Source: Floccularia luteovirens
Taxonomy: Eukaryota > Basidiomycota > Agaricomycetes > Agaricales > Squamanitaceae
DNA length: 64,000 bases
Assembly: GCA_009739215.1 (NCBI GenBank)
Contig: VSJF01000014.1
Coordinates: forward strand, 124,001-188,000
Direction of reading: 5' to 3'
A program made the translations under genes and the position numbers. Of the stretch, positions 12,097 to 25,116 are shown one piece after another. Below the pieces are notes generated by a model. It had not been told where the DNA came from. It was given only the letters and a program-made list of their open reading frames with translations, and ran no database searches. The stretch's first letter is position 1, and every line of letters begins with the position of its first letter.

Positions 12097-12251
12097 TAAA
12101 AAAGATGGAAGGAAGGAGGTGGGCAGAAAGGGTCTGGGGGAGGAGTTAAGGATTTTTGCTAGGTGGTACCGAGTAACCCCAGCAAGAGTCCACCGGACAG
12201 TGAAACGCATATGATAAAGCATAAAACATATGGTATATGATGGACTTTGTG

Positions 12252-13463
12252 CTACAGCTTCGCTTCTCTCTCCCGGCGCGCTCTAATCGCCCGTCCAACT
12301 CTGCTAACACTCTTACGTCGCAATTTTTCGCTAATCCACCACCCAGTTTCTACCAAAGAATCCAAATCCAATGTTCCACCCCCATATTGAGAACCCACAA
12401 CCTCATAGTTTGATCCTCGTAACGCATATACAACATCCTCCGTAGCAACATTCCCTGTGGCACCTGGTGAATACGGGCAGCCGCCTAAACCCCCAACAGC
12501 AGAATCTATGGTTCGAATCCCATGATTGAGCGCTGTCATCATGTTTGCTATAGCTGTCCCATATGTATCATGAAACTGATGCGAAACAATCACATCAATA
12601 ACAAGAAGGATTTCAAGGTGGAAATAACACTTACATGTCCTGCCAATTTCTCCACCGGAACACTCTTCTTCACCTCCTCAATCATTCCAGCAACTTCATG
12701 GGGAGCTCCCTGCCCAACCGTATCTCCTAAACTCACTTCATAACACCCCATATCCACCAACTCCTTCGCCACCTCTCTCACCCTCCCGTAATCTACCTTC
12801 CCAGAATACTGGGCACGCAATAACCACACTAACATACCCCCTTACACGCAGACCTTTATCCAGAGCCTTCCGCGTGACGACTCTCAGCTTCTCCAAAGAC
12901 TCTTTCGTCGTACAATTCAAATTGGCACGGGTAAACGCATCAGTGGCAGCCGTGAATATCGAAATCTCATCCGAAAGTGGTAATTGTGATTGAGACTGGG
13001 TTTCTAGAACACCAAGTAAATCATCCAATCCCCTCTGATTCGGCACCAAAACCGCATAGTGTACCCCAGGAAGGTGTTCAATACCCTTCAATACATCTGC
13101 TGTGCCTGCCATCTACTTATTCTTTATTAATTACCATATGTCATAATAAAGAGACTTATAAAAACGCACCTGAGGAACCCACTTTGGGCTGACAAAACTA
13201 CCTGCTTCTATATTCATCGCACCAGCTCGTGCCAGTCGATTGATCAACTCAACCTTCACATCAACGGGTATCACAGCACCCTTTTCATTTTGCAGCCCAT
13301 CCCGAGGACCCACTTCCACAATATTAACTCTGTTGTTGGGTGGTGCAGCCGTCGCCAGCGTTCGACGTGGACGTGAAGCCACACCTTGAGGGCATCTCGC
13401 AAGTCTAGGTGCTATGTTCCGCAAAAGACTGCTACTATGATTGGGTATTTGTGAGCACAACAT
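12252..13463 (-). CDS. Hydroxymethylglutaryl-CoA lyase
   Basis: Cleaves HMG-CoA to acetyl-CoA and acetoacetate, the last step of leucine breakdown, normally in mitochondria. The N-terminus is Arg/Ser/Ala-rich without acids ([20 protein letters not shown]), as expected for a mitochondrial targeting peptide. Then come [16 protein letters not shown] (catalytic Arg-Asp pair), [44 protein letters not shown] (metal-binding His) and the family signature [22 protein letters not shown] with the catalytic Cys. Four or five introns separate these. It ends REREAKL, not a peroxisomal CKL/SKL. The next gene downstream, the hydrolase, is on the same strand, but nothing shows shared function. Confidence 0.93.
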
Positions 13464-13858
13464 AATGAAAGCAAGGCAATTGGACCGGTTTCAAAGAATT
13501 CAGATAGTTTATATAGTTTTGAATAAAGTTACTAGTGTCGGTCGTGGATTCCGAAGAATGTCAGTTGCATGGTTCTTCAGTTATACTTACTACGTCGCGT
13601 ACACGGATCATACATCCATCGGCCGAATTGTGACCGTCGGCCGAAATGAAAACATTACCCAATTGCCTTTGTTTAGCATCAGTTAACATATTGTACATAA
13701 AAGCGGTTCATGAAACATTTAGACACAGACAGGAAGGGAGGAATTGAGGAATAATGGAGAGGGATGCGGGAGACAATTCATAGATAAAGCAAGATGAACA
13801 GTAAAAAGGACGTCGATCAATTCCAATCCCAGTAGTCCTTTACCGGCCCATCCAAATT
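13464..13858. other. Intergenic with repeated CGGCCGAA
   Basis: About 395 bp between the HMG-CoA lyase start and the kinase 3' end. It contains CGGCCGAA twice in direct orientation (about 13620 and 13638), which could be a binding site upstream of the lyase. The second half may be kinase 3' UTR or, if an alternative last exon is used, coding. Confidence 0.35.
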
Positions 13859-16253
<2,395 letters not shown>

Positions 16254-16834
16254 TCTTGGGAAAGGCTTGTAGAATTAGGCTAGTATAGGATGTCAGTAGC
16301 TATGTAGTAGCCAAGGAACATTCTTATGTATGTCAACAAAAAACACCGCCACGCGTCCCCCTGCATGCTTCTGGATCTTCGGATAACGGGAAGTCGATGA
16401 AATGAACAGCACAGCAATTCCTTCATGGCGGACATGAGGCTGTTCGGAATATAAAGTCAGCTTCAAGTATGTAACATTACATTACATGACTCGATGCATC
16501 ACTGCTGTTCACTTCGCTTCATTGCAACTACATTTCTATGTTTTTAAAAAAAAATCTCTCCAAACAAGGTAGAACGAAATTTTACAAAAATATCAATCCG
16601 GTCATCGATATCTTTCAAGTCTCGGGGCGGAAACGACCATTCCCAGCCTGGCCGATACCGAGGAACTGACTTGCCAGCCTCATTGCATCGATTCGATCAT
16701 TACTTTCATTCTCATTACGTTTTACTTGACATAAAAGTGTAAACTTTTAAGTTGGAGAGAATCAAAATGCATGCATAAGAGTTCTACGGGGGGGTTGTTG
16801 GGAATAAGAATAGAGAAAGTACCACAACAAAACA
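16254..16834. other. Kinase promoter and transporter 3' region
   Basis: About 580 bp between the kinase start and the transporter stop, both genes on the minus strand. It should hold the kinase promoter and the transporter terminator. There is a poly-A run at about 16545. No gene was seen. Confidence 0.5.
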
Positions 16835-17937
16835 CTATATACCACCTCCTTCGAGAGCTTTAACAATACCAAACGCAGCACCAGCTGCCAACCCACCAAC
16901 CATAAGTGTACTCACGGCGCCCCAAATATAACCTCCAGTCCCTGCGCCGGCACCTGTAACACGAGCTTTAATCCCACCAAAGACGAGAAGGACGAAGCCG
17001 GTGACAATGCACGAGTAAATCAAAGCCACATGTGCTCGAGGGATGAAAAAGTAGGGCAATAAGGGAATCAGGCCACCAAGTAAGTATCCCATGCCAATTG
17101 TGAATGCACTGACATACATTCGGCGATTCGGTACTTCCTCTTTGGTTTAGAGTGTCAGCTACCAGCGTTTCACCAGCATCAGGTAAAGAGTTAGCATACC
17201 GAGTCCCTGACCAAACTTGAGCAAAAATGCTGTAAGCCCTACATCTTTACTCCACCTCAACCCAGCACTCTCGGTATCCCCACGTCCATTCGGTGATACA
17301 TACCCATTACCCTGCTCATCAACTTCCACCTCCCTCAAACACTGTGCAACGGCACGGCAAGTTTTGTCATCCACACCCACGGGTGATAGCACCTCCGCCA
17401 CCTCACGCTCCATTTCTCCAGCACAACTGCGGACCACCCGTTGCGCAGTGTGATGGTGAAGATATCGATAATGGTCACGCTCTGCCTGAGAAGCCAGGAA
17501 CCCCCCAATACCCATTGAAATAGCTCCCGCGATAAGTTCGGCAATACCACCCAGAACAACCAGTTTTGACTCGCCCAACGAAGAAAGACCTGCTGTCAAT
17601 GCGAATGGAACCGTAAGCCCATCAGACAGCCCAATGACACTGTACGGATTACATTAACAAACTAAAACTCGATTAAAAAAACGAATACTACATACACGTC
17701 ACGAACTACATCAGGGTCGATAAGCGTGCGTTCATCATCCAGGAGCTCTTTACAACAAATCCCATCCTCCCTTGAATTCCTGGCACACTTTGCCGGCAGT
17801 GGGGTAGGTACACCAGGTGCTGAAGCTTCAATGGGCCACACAGGAGGCTTTTGCTGCTTATTGGACACGTCGGGCCGTGGGGGCAGAGGGACAATTGTGG
17901 GAGATGTCGAGGTCGATGAGTCTGACGCTGGCGACAT
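16835..17937 (-). CDS. CCC1/VIT1-family vacuolar iron/manganese transporter
   Basis: Moves Fe2+ or Mn2+ into the vacuole in characterised fungal relatives. A soluble Pro/Ser-rich N-terminus of about 75 residues leads into the family core: DPDVVRDVVIGLSDGLTVPF spanning an intron, then FALTAGLSSLG, VVLGGIAELIAGAISMGIGG and FLASQAERDHY (E and H metal-site residues). A cytosolic helical domain with AQRVVRSCAGE, EVAEVLSPVGV and DDKTCRAVAQCL follows. Three more membrane helices come after a short intron (FTIGMGYLLGGLIPLLPYFF, VALIYSCIVTGFVLLVFGGI, GAVSTLMVGGLAAGAAFGIV). Five membrane segments and about 330 residues are normal for the family. Start at the first ATG (17937). Confidence 0.9.
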
Positions 17938-20292
17938 TTTGATTGAAAGGGTGTGGATTGCTAAATCACCAAGGACAAACTAATTTAAAGTTACACTATG
18001 TCACACAAGTCACACACAAATTCTCGTGACGTAATCACCGTTGGTCCCATTTCTCCGAGAAACATCAACGGATTAATGACGGGGCAGGGTGAGTTAAGTA
18101 CCCCTCTCCGTAGAACCATCTTATTTTATAGTATTCTAATCTAAAATTATTGTACAAGAAATTGGAGCAATATAGAATTCGAATTGATTCGGTATGCATA
18201 TTCCTCTAGTTTTTTTGCTTGATTTTTTTTCTGATTTCCATCCAGATTTACCCTCTGTCACTCAGTCGTTACGAACTCACAGGGGTAACCCTCCCCACAC
18301 TAAGTTCCAAGAAGGCGGGCAACGGTAATTTATCTAGGGAAACTTACGTGTGCTGGGTACATAGTGAGAACCGTGAACCGCCTGTTCGCTTGGTCAACCG
18401 CAATTCTCCAGAAAGTCGTTGATTCGAGATGAGATTTATCGATGCTACCTCTAATCCCCACTTCAATCTTGCAGCTATCCTAGATGTTTGGTATTAAGGT
18501 ATTTGAACAAACAGGAAATGAAGATTCGAAATTGTGTGAGTCCCTGTAGTGCCGCGATAATGGACCCATAGGAGAGGGGATCACCCAAAGGTTGCCTTTG
18601 ACATGGCAAGAAGCTCGTTTGAACGTAGCAAAACACTCGAAACTCAGTTTGGGTAGGAGCTCATCTAAATATTCTTAGCCGTCCATCTCAATTGGCTCAG
18701 CCTGGGGTAAAAAATATTATAAAACCAGCTATGTAGGACAAACTTGTAGCGGATGGGGGTGAGGATGAAGGCGAAGAGACAGGTGAATGACTTCCACTCC
18801 AAAATTCTATGTCCTGAGAGAAATGTTGAAATTGCCATCTTGTTGTTCCAATGGGAACGACAAGTTCTATCAGACCATTCCACCGAGCAGCACCAGCTCT
18901 GCATAATTTGTTCAAGACTGTGATAACATATCAAACAGTGGATATCTTCTGTTTGATATTTTGTGTGAATGTATTAGTGATATGGTCAGGAATGGTAAGA
19001 ATTCCGGCACTGGCAGAAGCTTCCACAATTTTTGGAATTCCACATGAAGTTAAACATCGATTTTGCAAATACTTATCCATCAAACATGCCAAAATTACCA
19101 ACTTCGTGAAGAGCTCCAATCAGACAAATCAGACATCGCAAAGAGATGTGAACTCTGTTGGAATTGTAGGATGATCATAATATGTAGAAGATGGCGCACA
19201 CAGATCGATTGCCAACTTGTCAGTTGCAAGATGTCCACAAAGAGTATAGCTTCGTTGTGGTACCAATGAGTTGACCGACTTGGAATGTCATTTAGTGGGT
19301 AATACGCTGAAGGCCAAATTCACGCTCCACTCCATATGATTGTTCTGTTTGAATTGACGGGCTACAGGAGGATCTTCCACTTCTACATTATTTTATTTTG
19401 AGAGGTGTGCCACTACTGTCCTGTCTCTGGGAGGGTCGGATTGGTCCTGGTCTTGTGTGTAGAAGCACTGCCTGCTGTTCAATTAATCAGATGCCAATAT
19501 CAGTTAATCCCGGGACTAGGGGTGGCGGTTCAACTGACACCATCATTGAAAATAAACGGTAAACTAAGTACTTTCGATGGTTGAAAATTTTTGATCTTTG
19601 GAGTCCACTAGTAGAACCGGAGGTTCTATTCCCCGTTATTCAATTGTGATATAACAACAGTAATTGATAGGACCTGGGCCTGAGGGTCCTGCGAAGGTGT
19701 TTTGGGTTAAAAATGACGTGTCTGCTGTTATAATTATGATTAGTGGAGAAACTCAGAAAACAATCATGCGTAACTTGACTCCTTGAGAGTGTAAGCTTTC
19801 TTGGATCAGATATCCAGATATGTGTTCGTTGCAGATCATGAATTCATTGGGAGTGGAACGTTGGTCTACAGTACATAAAAATAAAAAATGAATCAATCCC
19901 TTATAGCCTGCGCAGTATATGCATATGTATTTGATACGTATGTAGACTTTATGATAATTCATTAGACTGGGTCAATTCTTGTCATAACTAGTGCATGTAA
20001 CCTTGATTAGAACAAGAGATGCCTTATTTTGTCAACGCGACAGTATGAATTCATGATTGAAATCAAAAATCCCATCCCTTCAAGAACACAAGGTGTAATC
20101 TTCCCTATTAGAACCTCCTAACCCATATATTGCTGTATTACTACAAACCACCGAAATCACAGAATCAACACATTAGTGGATGTGATGATCATAGTCGCTC
20201 ATGATATAAATATGGTTCAAGAGCAAATACCTTCAGTACCCCAGTACCTAATTATCCATTCCCAAACTCAAAAAATTGAAATACCCAGTAAC
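17938..20292. other. Gene-poor island with coding-like remnants
   Basis: About 2.35 kb without an intact gene. On the minus strand between about 18250 and 19430 several frames look protein-like but are repeatedly broken by stops: ELLPKLSFECFATFKRA, NLWVIPSPMGPLSRHYRD, NQRLSGELRLTKRTGGS and LCRAGAARWNGLIELVVPIG. They cannot be joined through plausible introns. I read this as one or more decayed genes that I cannot identify. The first 200 bp should contain the transporter promoter. Confidence 0.4.
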
Positions 20293-21760
20293 ATGACTGA
20301 CAACTTGAAGTGAGTGCACTCAGCTCCTTTAATATGGTGCAATATGATTTAAAGATATTTTGAACGACCAGACCCCAGCTTCTTTCGTACTTTCAACTAT
20401 GTGGATTTGTTTTGCTTGGATACGATTTTTGTGAGTTCCACTGACATCCAACCACATTCCTATGCTAAACCATTCCAGGCCTGACATTTTCACAAGAGGT
20501 ACCGTTAAAATCTTTGTTATGGCTACATATTACCTGACTGTATGGCCGGAGGTTGAGCGAATATGGAAACAGAGATTTACGGGACCTGCACTTCTTTTCT
20601 TGGTAAACCGTTATCTGGGTCTCAGCTACCAAATTATATGTCTTGCACTAGGTAAGGAGTTGAGTTATGTGTGTTGATTGTGTTATTTTATTTCATTCAA
20701 GCCATCCATGAAATCGTGTTAATTCAACATCAAACGTATATTCCACCTTCATATTTCAGGGATATTACCGCAACTTTTCTTGTCATTGGTGCGTCTATGA
20801 ATTTAAAATGATTGTGTGCAAATCTCAAGCTAGAGTTATAAAGTTTGTGAGGGTATGTTCTAACAAACTTAAATCCACAGGGTTATCTTGCTGATTCACA
20901 ATCAGTCATTTTGACTATCAGAGTGTATGCTCTGTATGGCTGCAACCGGATCCTCCTTGGTGTCCTGCTCACAATACTGGTAGCACAAACAGTCCTTAAT
21001 CTGTGCTACGAACCATCGACCACTATGGCAATACCATTTCGTGTGTCACTTTTGAATTCACAAGATGATGTAGCTAACATTTGTCTGGAACGTCGCTAGG
21101 TTTCGTCGGTACAACTGGGTTCGCAACTAATTCGTGTGAGTCCACAATTGTCAACTGTAAATATGACGTTGACTGAAGTGTACTATAAAGTTAACCTGTG
21201 GACCAGTGCCCTCATTTTCGACACTTGTATCTTCATGCTAACTTTGTGAAAAACTCACCAATACTTCAAAGAGAGTAAAACTGCACCGTATGTCTTACTT
21301 CTAAACCTCTAATCGCAACTGATATGATAGAAATTTTATAGGTTATTGTACCTTTTCTTCAGGGACGGGGTTGTGTACTTCTTTGTTATGGCTACCCTTA
21401 ACCTGATGAATATTTTCGTAAACTCAGCACTATTTGTGAGCATTTGGAACCCTTGTAATCTTTCTGTTCCCAAGTCTAACTAACTTGAAGGCGCATAGCC
21501 CTGTGGAAAAATACCCATGGCTCATATTCTCATCACAATTGTGTACAGCGATCACATCACAGTTGTGTACAGCGATCACATCACTCTTGGTGTCTCGTCT
21601 TGTACTCAACCTTCGCATTGGAAGTGAGCCTGGTTTGAATAGCACCGAGCAAAGGAGCATTTCGGCTCTTGTGATTGGCAACATGGGTGGAGACATGGAT
21701 GAATTAATTGATGAGGGTATAGATGAAGGTGGCCATGGTTCCGAAGACTTGGACATATAA
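20293..21760 (+). pseudogene. DUF6533-type multi-pass membrane protein, degraded
   Basis: Recognisable pieces of the Agaricomycete DUF6533 family appear in order. They are YYLTVWPEVERIWKQRF and LFLVNRYLGL (first helices), DSQSVILTIRVYALYG (the conserved RVYALYG signature), then LLGVLLTILVAQTVLNL. LWTSALIFDTCIFMLTL follows, and finally LFFRDGVVYFFVMATLNLMN and SRLVLNLR. The usual order and spacing are kept, with GT-AG introns between most pieces. Breaks: joining the first two exons to the third gives an immediate stop. The exon before GYLADSQ does not join in frame. The codon after FMLTL is TGA (21247-21249), where the family usually has an aromatic residue. A 24-bp tandem repeat lies in the last exon. 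Best read as a recently inactivated copy; an expressed truncated form cannot be excluded. Confidence 0.65.
21531..21584. repeat. 24-bp tandem repeat, 2.25 copies
   Basis: CATCACAATTGTGTACAGCG and its near-identical neighbour repeat with a period of exactly 24 bp (21531, 21555, then a partial unit at 21579), with one difference between the full units. Since 24 is a multiple of three, it duplicates eight residues (SQLCTAIT) in the final exon of the DUF6533 pseudogene without shifting the frame. Confidence 0.85.
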
Positions 21761-22301
21761 GATTTCCACTTGATAAAATAATGATTCTACTATGTATAAC
21801 CTTGATGTAATGCAGCGTTCTGATTACGGAAGTTGTAAAGAGAAACGGCGCAACGTGTTGCATGCAGTCTTCTCAATGTATACACCGAAATTCAAGCAAT
21901 CCTCCTCATAGCGAACCTTTGCCTAACGTTTCCATCTGCAGACAAAAGGTGAATCTAAAAACACGAAATGTAAGGTCAGTCAGAGAATCGCCCCTTTCGA
22001 AATGCTCACATGAGGAAGATCGACAGTTTCACGTCTGCAATTGACACAAAACCACAACAACAAGGCAAACCCAAAGTCGCTAAGCGCGAACCAAAGCACA
22101 AACTTTGTCGTCACAGAATTCTTCGTAGGCTGGGTCATGTCTGAGGATAGTTGTCTCCAATTTCTAGCCGCATACGCAACGAAGAACCATCGCAGCTCTC
22201 ACACTCTGAACGCTAATCGTCTATGGCCCATCTTAGCTATAGAATAGAAAGATACGGCGGCCTCGGGATGTGAGCAGTCGGACCGGTGGTAGTTAAACGC
22301 A
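21761..22301. other. Spacer before the RCY1 copy
   Basis: About 540 bp. The short frames on the plus strand have no recognisable domain. No terminal inverted repeat or target-site duplication could be seen next to the RCY1 copy. Confidence 0.45.
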
Positions 22302-23658
22302 GACACTGCACAAGAACTTATCCACACTGATCGGGAAGCTCTCAAAAGAGTAGAAACATTCGCCGGCTACCCGGGGCACTTGGGACATCGGTTGCCCGAC
22401 ACTATCGAGGAAATTTTCATACTGGTCTTGCAAGCCATGGGAGAGCAACACATGTCGAAAGGATTTGGGGAGTAAGCCTCCATCTGTAGCTACTATAACT
22501 TACTGCCCGGAACTTAAGTACTTATCATTCGATGTCCAAAGAGCAATTGAATGGATGAAATCATATAAACCAGCAGAACATGAGGAAACTGCAACTGTTG
22601 CTTCCTTACTCCAATTTTTGAATTGGTTCATGTTGGTGACACCATCCAATCTATGGTGCAGGTGTATTTCGAAAAGGAACTGGTCAGTTATCAGAATTAT
22701 TACATTTGACAGTCCAGCTGATGTCTTGCCCCTCAATCAGGTGCATCACATCGACAAAACAGATTTTCTCAACGCTGTCGTCCGAGAAAAGAAGAGATTT
22801 GAAAACACTCTCGATGATTGCGTTGCAGCTGGGTTAAACGCTGGAACTGATGTGTTGATGCACCAAGTACGCTGATGTCTGGTATCTGAAAATGAAAGCA
22901 CTTACCCGCAACAATAATGACAATTAGGTGGAGCGTATCATACGCACTCGTACGAAACCACGCGGAAATTATCCACCTGAGGACGGCCCACTCGATCTTA
23001 GTCCAACGAAAGGTTGTACAGAATCAATCAGGTGCCTCGAGATGCATTGCAAGCTGCTGAAAGGAAGTACGAACAAGGAAGTGTCGGAAGTGTTTTATCA
23101 AGAAATCGGGATATGTCTGATAGCGTCAGTTTCTACCCATTTCCGCATTGCCGTGTGACGAGCAAAGTTATCTTAGGATCTTACAAAAACACATCAAACG
23201 TCAGATCATCTCTCTGAACGGCGGCTTCCAAGTAATCGCTGATCTCAATACCTATCACGCGTCCATTTCATCTCTCGAGGTATGTCTAACAAAAACTAGT
23301 TTTCGTCATTTACTCATTTTCTTACTGCGCCTTAAAATGACATATTCGTTGGTACCATCTATAGCCGCAGATTTATCTCACCTAAAAATGCTGGGACACG
23401 TCTTCGTTGTCGAAGATGCGAAAGACCTTGCGCAAATTGTCAGAGATGTAATGAGATATGGTAGCGCATATAGACCGGAAGTAATGGTGTCCATTCTACT
23501 TCCTAACATACTGGTCTCACAAGTAATTTTTTCTAGGATATTTATGAATTTGTACAACGACGAGCTGACTTGAAGAAGATTGAAAAGACTGTCGATAAGA
23601 CAATGTACAATTTAAGTTTCAAAGAAGACTGTATTATCTGCTAAACTAGATATTACTT
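22302..23658 (+). pseudogene. 5'-truncated inverted copy of RCY1
   Basis: Collinear, at well over 90 percent by eye, with the minus-strand RCY1 segment at about 412-1760, introns included, so it arose by DNA duplication and not retroposition. It begins within the codons for LIHADREALKRVETF and runs through the C-terminus and stop (DCIIC kept), ending about 18 bp past the stop. The F-box and most of the protein are absent and there is no start context. In the exon around 22600-22740, three indels relative to the parent (a 1-nt loss, a 1-nt loss and a 2-nt gain) cancel out, leaving about 38 scrambled codons in an open frame (LNWFMLVTPSNLWC). The conserved Trp of RRADW is Leu. It is almost certainly non-functional as recyclin. 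Transcription is unknown. Confidence 0.85.
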
Positions 23659-23892
23659 CATACCGGACCTTCCACCCCCCCAAATCGTAGTCTCACCTTC
23701 CCCTTGCAATAGGTACGGAGGCAAATACTAACATTATCGAAGAACTCCATCCCTCCCGCTCTCACATTATTCATATGAGACTCGACAGGAATTATATAAC
23801 ACAGGAGTGGCATGATAATGAGACTGCACGTTACGCGTTACTCTCAATCTGCAGTGTCATCTGATTCTGTTACCCTCAATCATTAATCATTC

Positions 23893-24789
23893 ATGGCTCA
23901 ACAACCCCCAACGTATATGCGCGATATCATCAGCGTGCAACAAGCAAACCCTGGGTTACCAGCTACACTAGGCAACCTCGACCTGAACCGCAATATCAAA
24001 CAAGGCGATGTTATCAATGCACAACATCTCAGGCATGCAAAGGCCGTTGCTAAATTTTTGGAGGCAGCTTACGGTGAGCATAATTAAACTTACAGCCACC
24101 TTTTATGTTTTTCATCATATTTATAGCCTCCGGGAATGAACCTCTTGCAACGCAGGAAGTTGTAGAGAGTGCTCAGTTGAGAGCCACCGCTTTGGAATCT
24201 ATCCGTATGTAATTTACTCCTCTGTCTTACAATTAACTTATTCCTCAAAAGATTCAGCTGTGGCTTATACACCTCATAACTTGCAACAACACTTAGGAGA
24301 ATTTGCCCAGCACACGGGGGCTGTTAACCAGAACATTGCACAAATGAATCAACGCCTCGACAACATTGAAAAACTTCTGCATTTTGGAATTGCAGAGACT
24401 GCAAATATCCGAATTTTAAACAGGAACTCAAAAATACAAGCACCTGCAAATTTGCAGCCACTACAGAAGACTGTAACTTTCATCTAAATTTAAAGAGGAG
24501 TTTTATATGATGCGCTAATTGTTTTATTCTTAGGTTATGGGTAGTGGTCTAGCACAAGCAGAGGCCCTTGCTGCTAGTTTGACTCTTGAAGTCAGACAGG
24601 CACTTCAAGACCAGGCCCCACAAGTTGGAGCCGCCGCAGTAGGTATGATACCTCCGAATTTCAATCATATCCTATCAAGCTATGATCACATCGACATATT
24701 ATTACTCATTGTTTTTTACAATGAAAACTTTAGAGTCACTGCTCAGGATCCAGTTGCAAGTTGGATCGAAAAATTTCGTAGATTTTTGA
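23893..24789 (+). CDS. Small Agaricomycete protein, possibly Mug135-like
   Basis: Starts MAQQPPTYMRDIISVQQANP. Four GT-AG introns give a consistent frame. Exon 1 ends FLEAAY and exon 2 encodes ASGNEPLATQEVVESAQLRA. Exon 3 begins HSAVAYTPHNLQQHLGEF and ends APANLQPLQKT, and exon 4 is VMGSGLAQAEALAASLTLEV. A last short exon ends VGSKNFVDF. The protein is about 210 residues, with a helical middle (FAQHTGAVNQNIAQMNQRLDN) compatible with a coiled coil and no signal peptide or membrane segment. The motif order (helix, then ARxxNS-like RILNRNS, then LQPLQKT) resembles the expanded basidiomycete proteins labelled Mug135-like. That link is from memory and weak. Function unknown. Confidence 0.55.
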
Positions 24790-24835
24790 TCGAGTTTTAG
24801 CTCCCGTGTGTCCGTTGCCAGCACTCCTTCATCAC

Positions 24836-25093
24836 CATCATTTGCAATCCCCTCCTCCATTCTAATTCCAACAGTTTTTGCGTTCCAGCCAGCACTGCAG
24901 GTTATGAACGCTTGCCTTGGTCCGAACTTCTCATAATAGTGTCTCAACTTGTATTATGTACATAACATCATTTGCAATCCCTCCTCCATTCTCATTCCGA
25001 CAGTTTAGCCTTCCAGTCAGAACTGCAGGTGCTTGCCTTGGTCCGGACTTCTCCTTGTAATAGTTTCTCTCAACTTGTATCATGTACATAACA
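24836..25093. repeat. Tandem direct duplication, about 130 bp x 2
   Basis: Two adjacent copies of a segment beginning CATCATTTGCAATCC (first at 24836, second at 24966) and ending near TGTACATAAC. The offset is exactly 130 bp at the start, with the second copy a few bases shorter through small gaps. Shared blocks include CCTCCTCCATTCT, CACTGCAGG/AACTGCAGG and GCTTGCCTTGGTCCG. It lies between the convergent 3' ends of the small protein gene and Hikeshi, so both 3' UTRs probably contain it. Confidence 0.85.
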
Positions 25094-25116
25094 AAATTCA
25101 ATATTTGAGATTCTTA

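Noticed and set aside
12500..12525. GGTTCGAATCCC string resembling a tRNA T arm
   Set aside because: It lies inside the HMG-CoA lyase exon encoding the conserved AVGG signature region, with no cloverleaf around it.
17938..23660. Transposon as the origin of the decayed island
   Set aside because: I looked for terminal inverted repeats, long terminal repeats, target-site duplications and transposase or reverse-transcriptase motifs and could not see any, so no mobile element is annotated.
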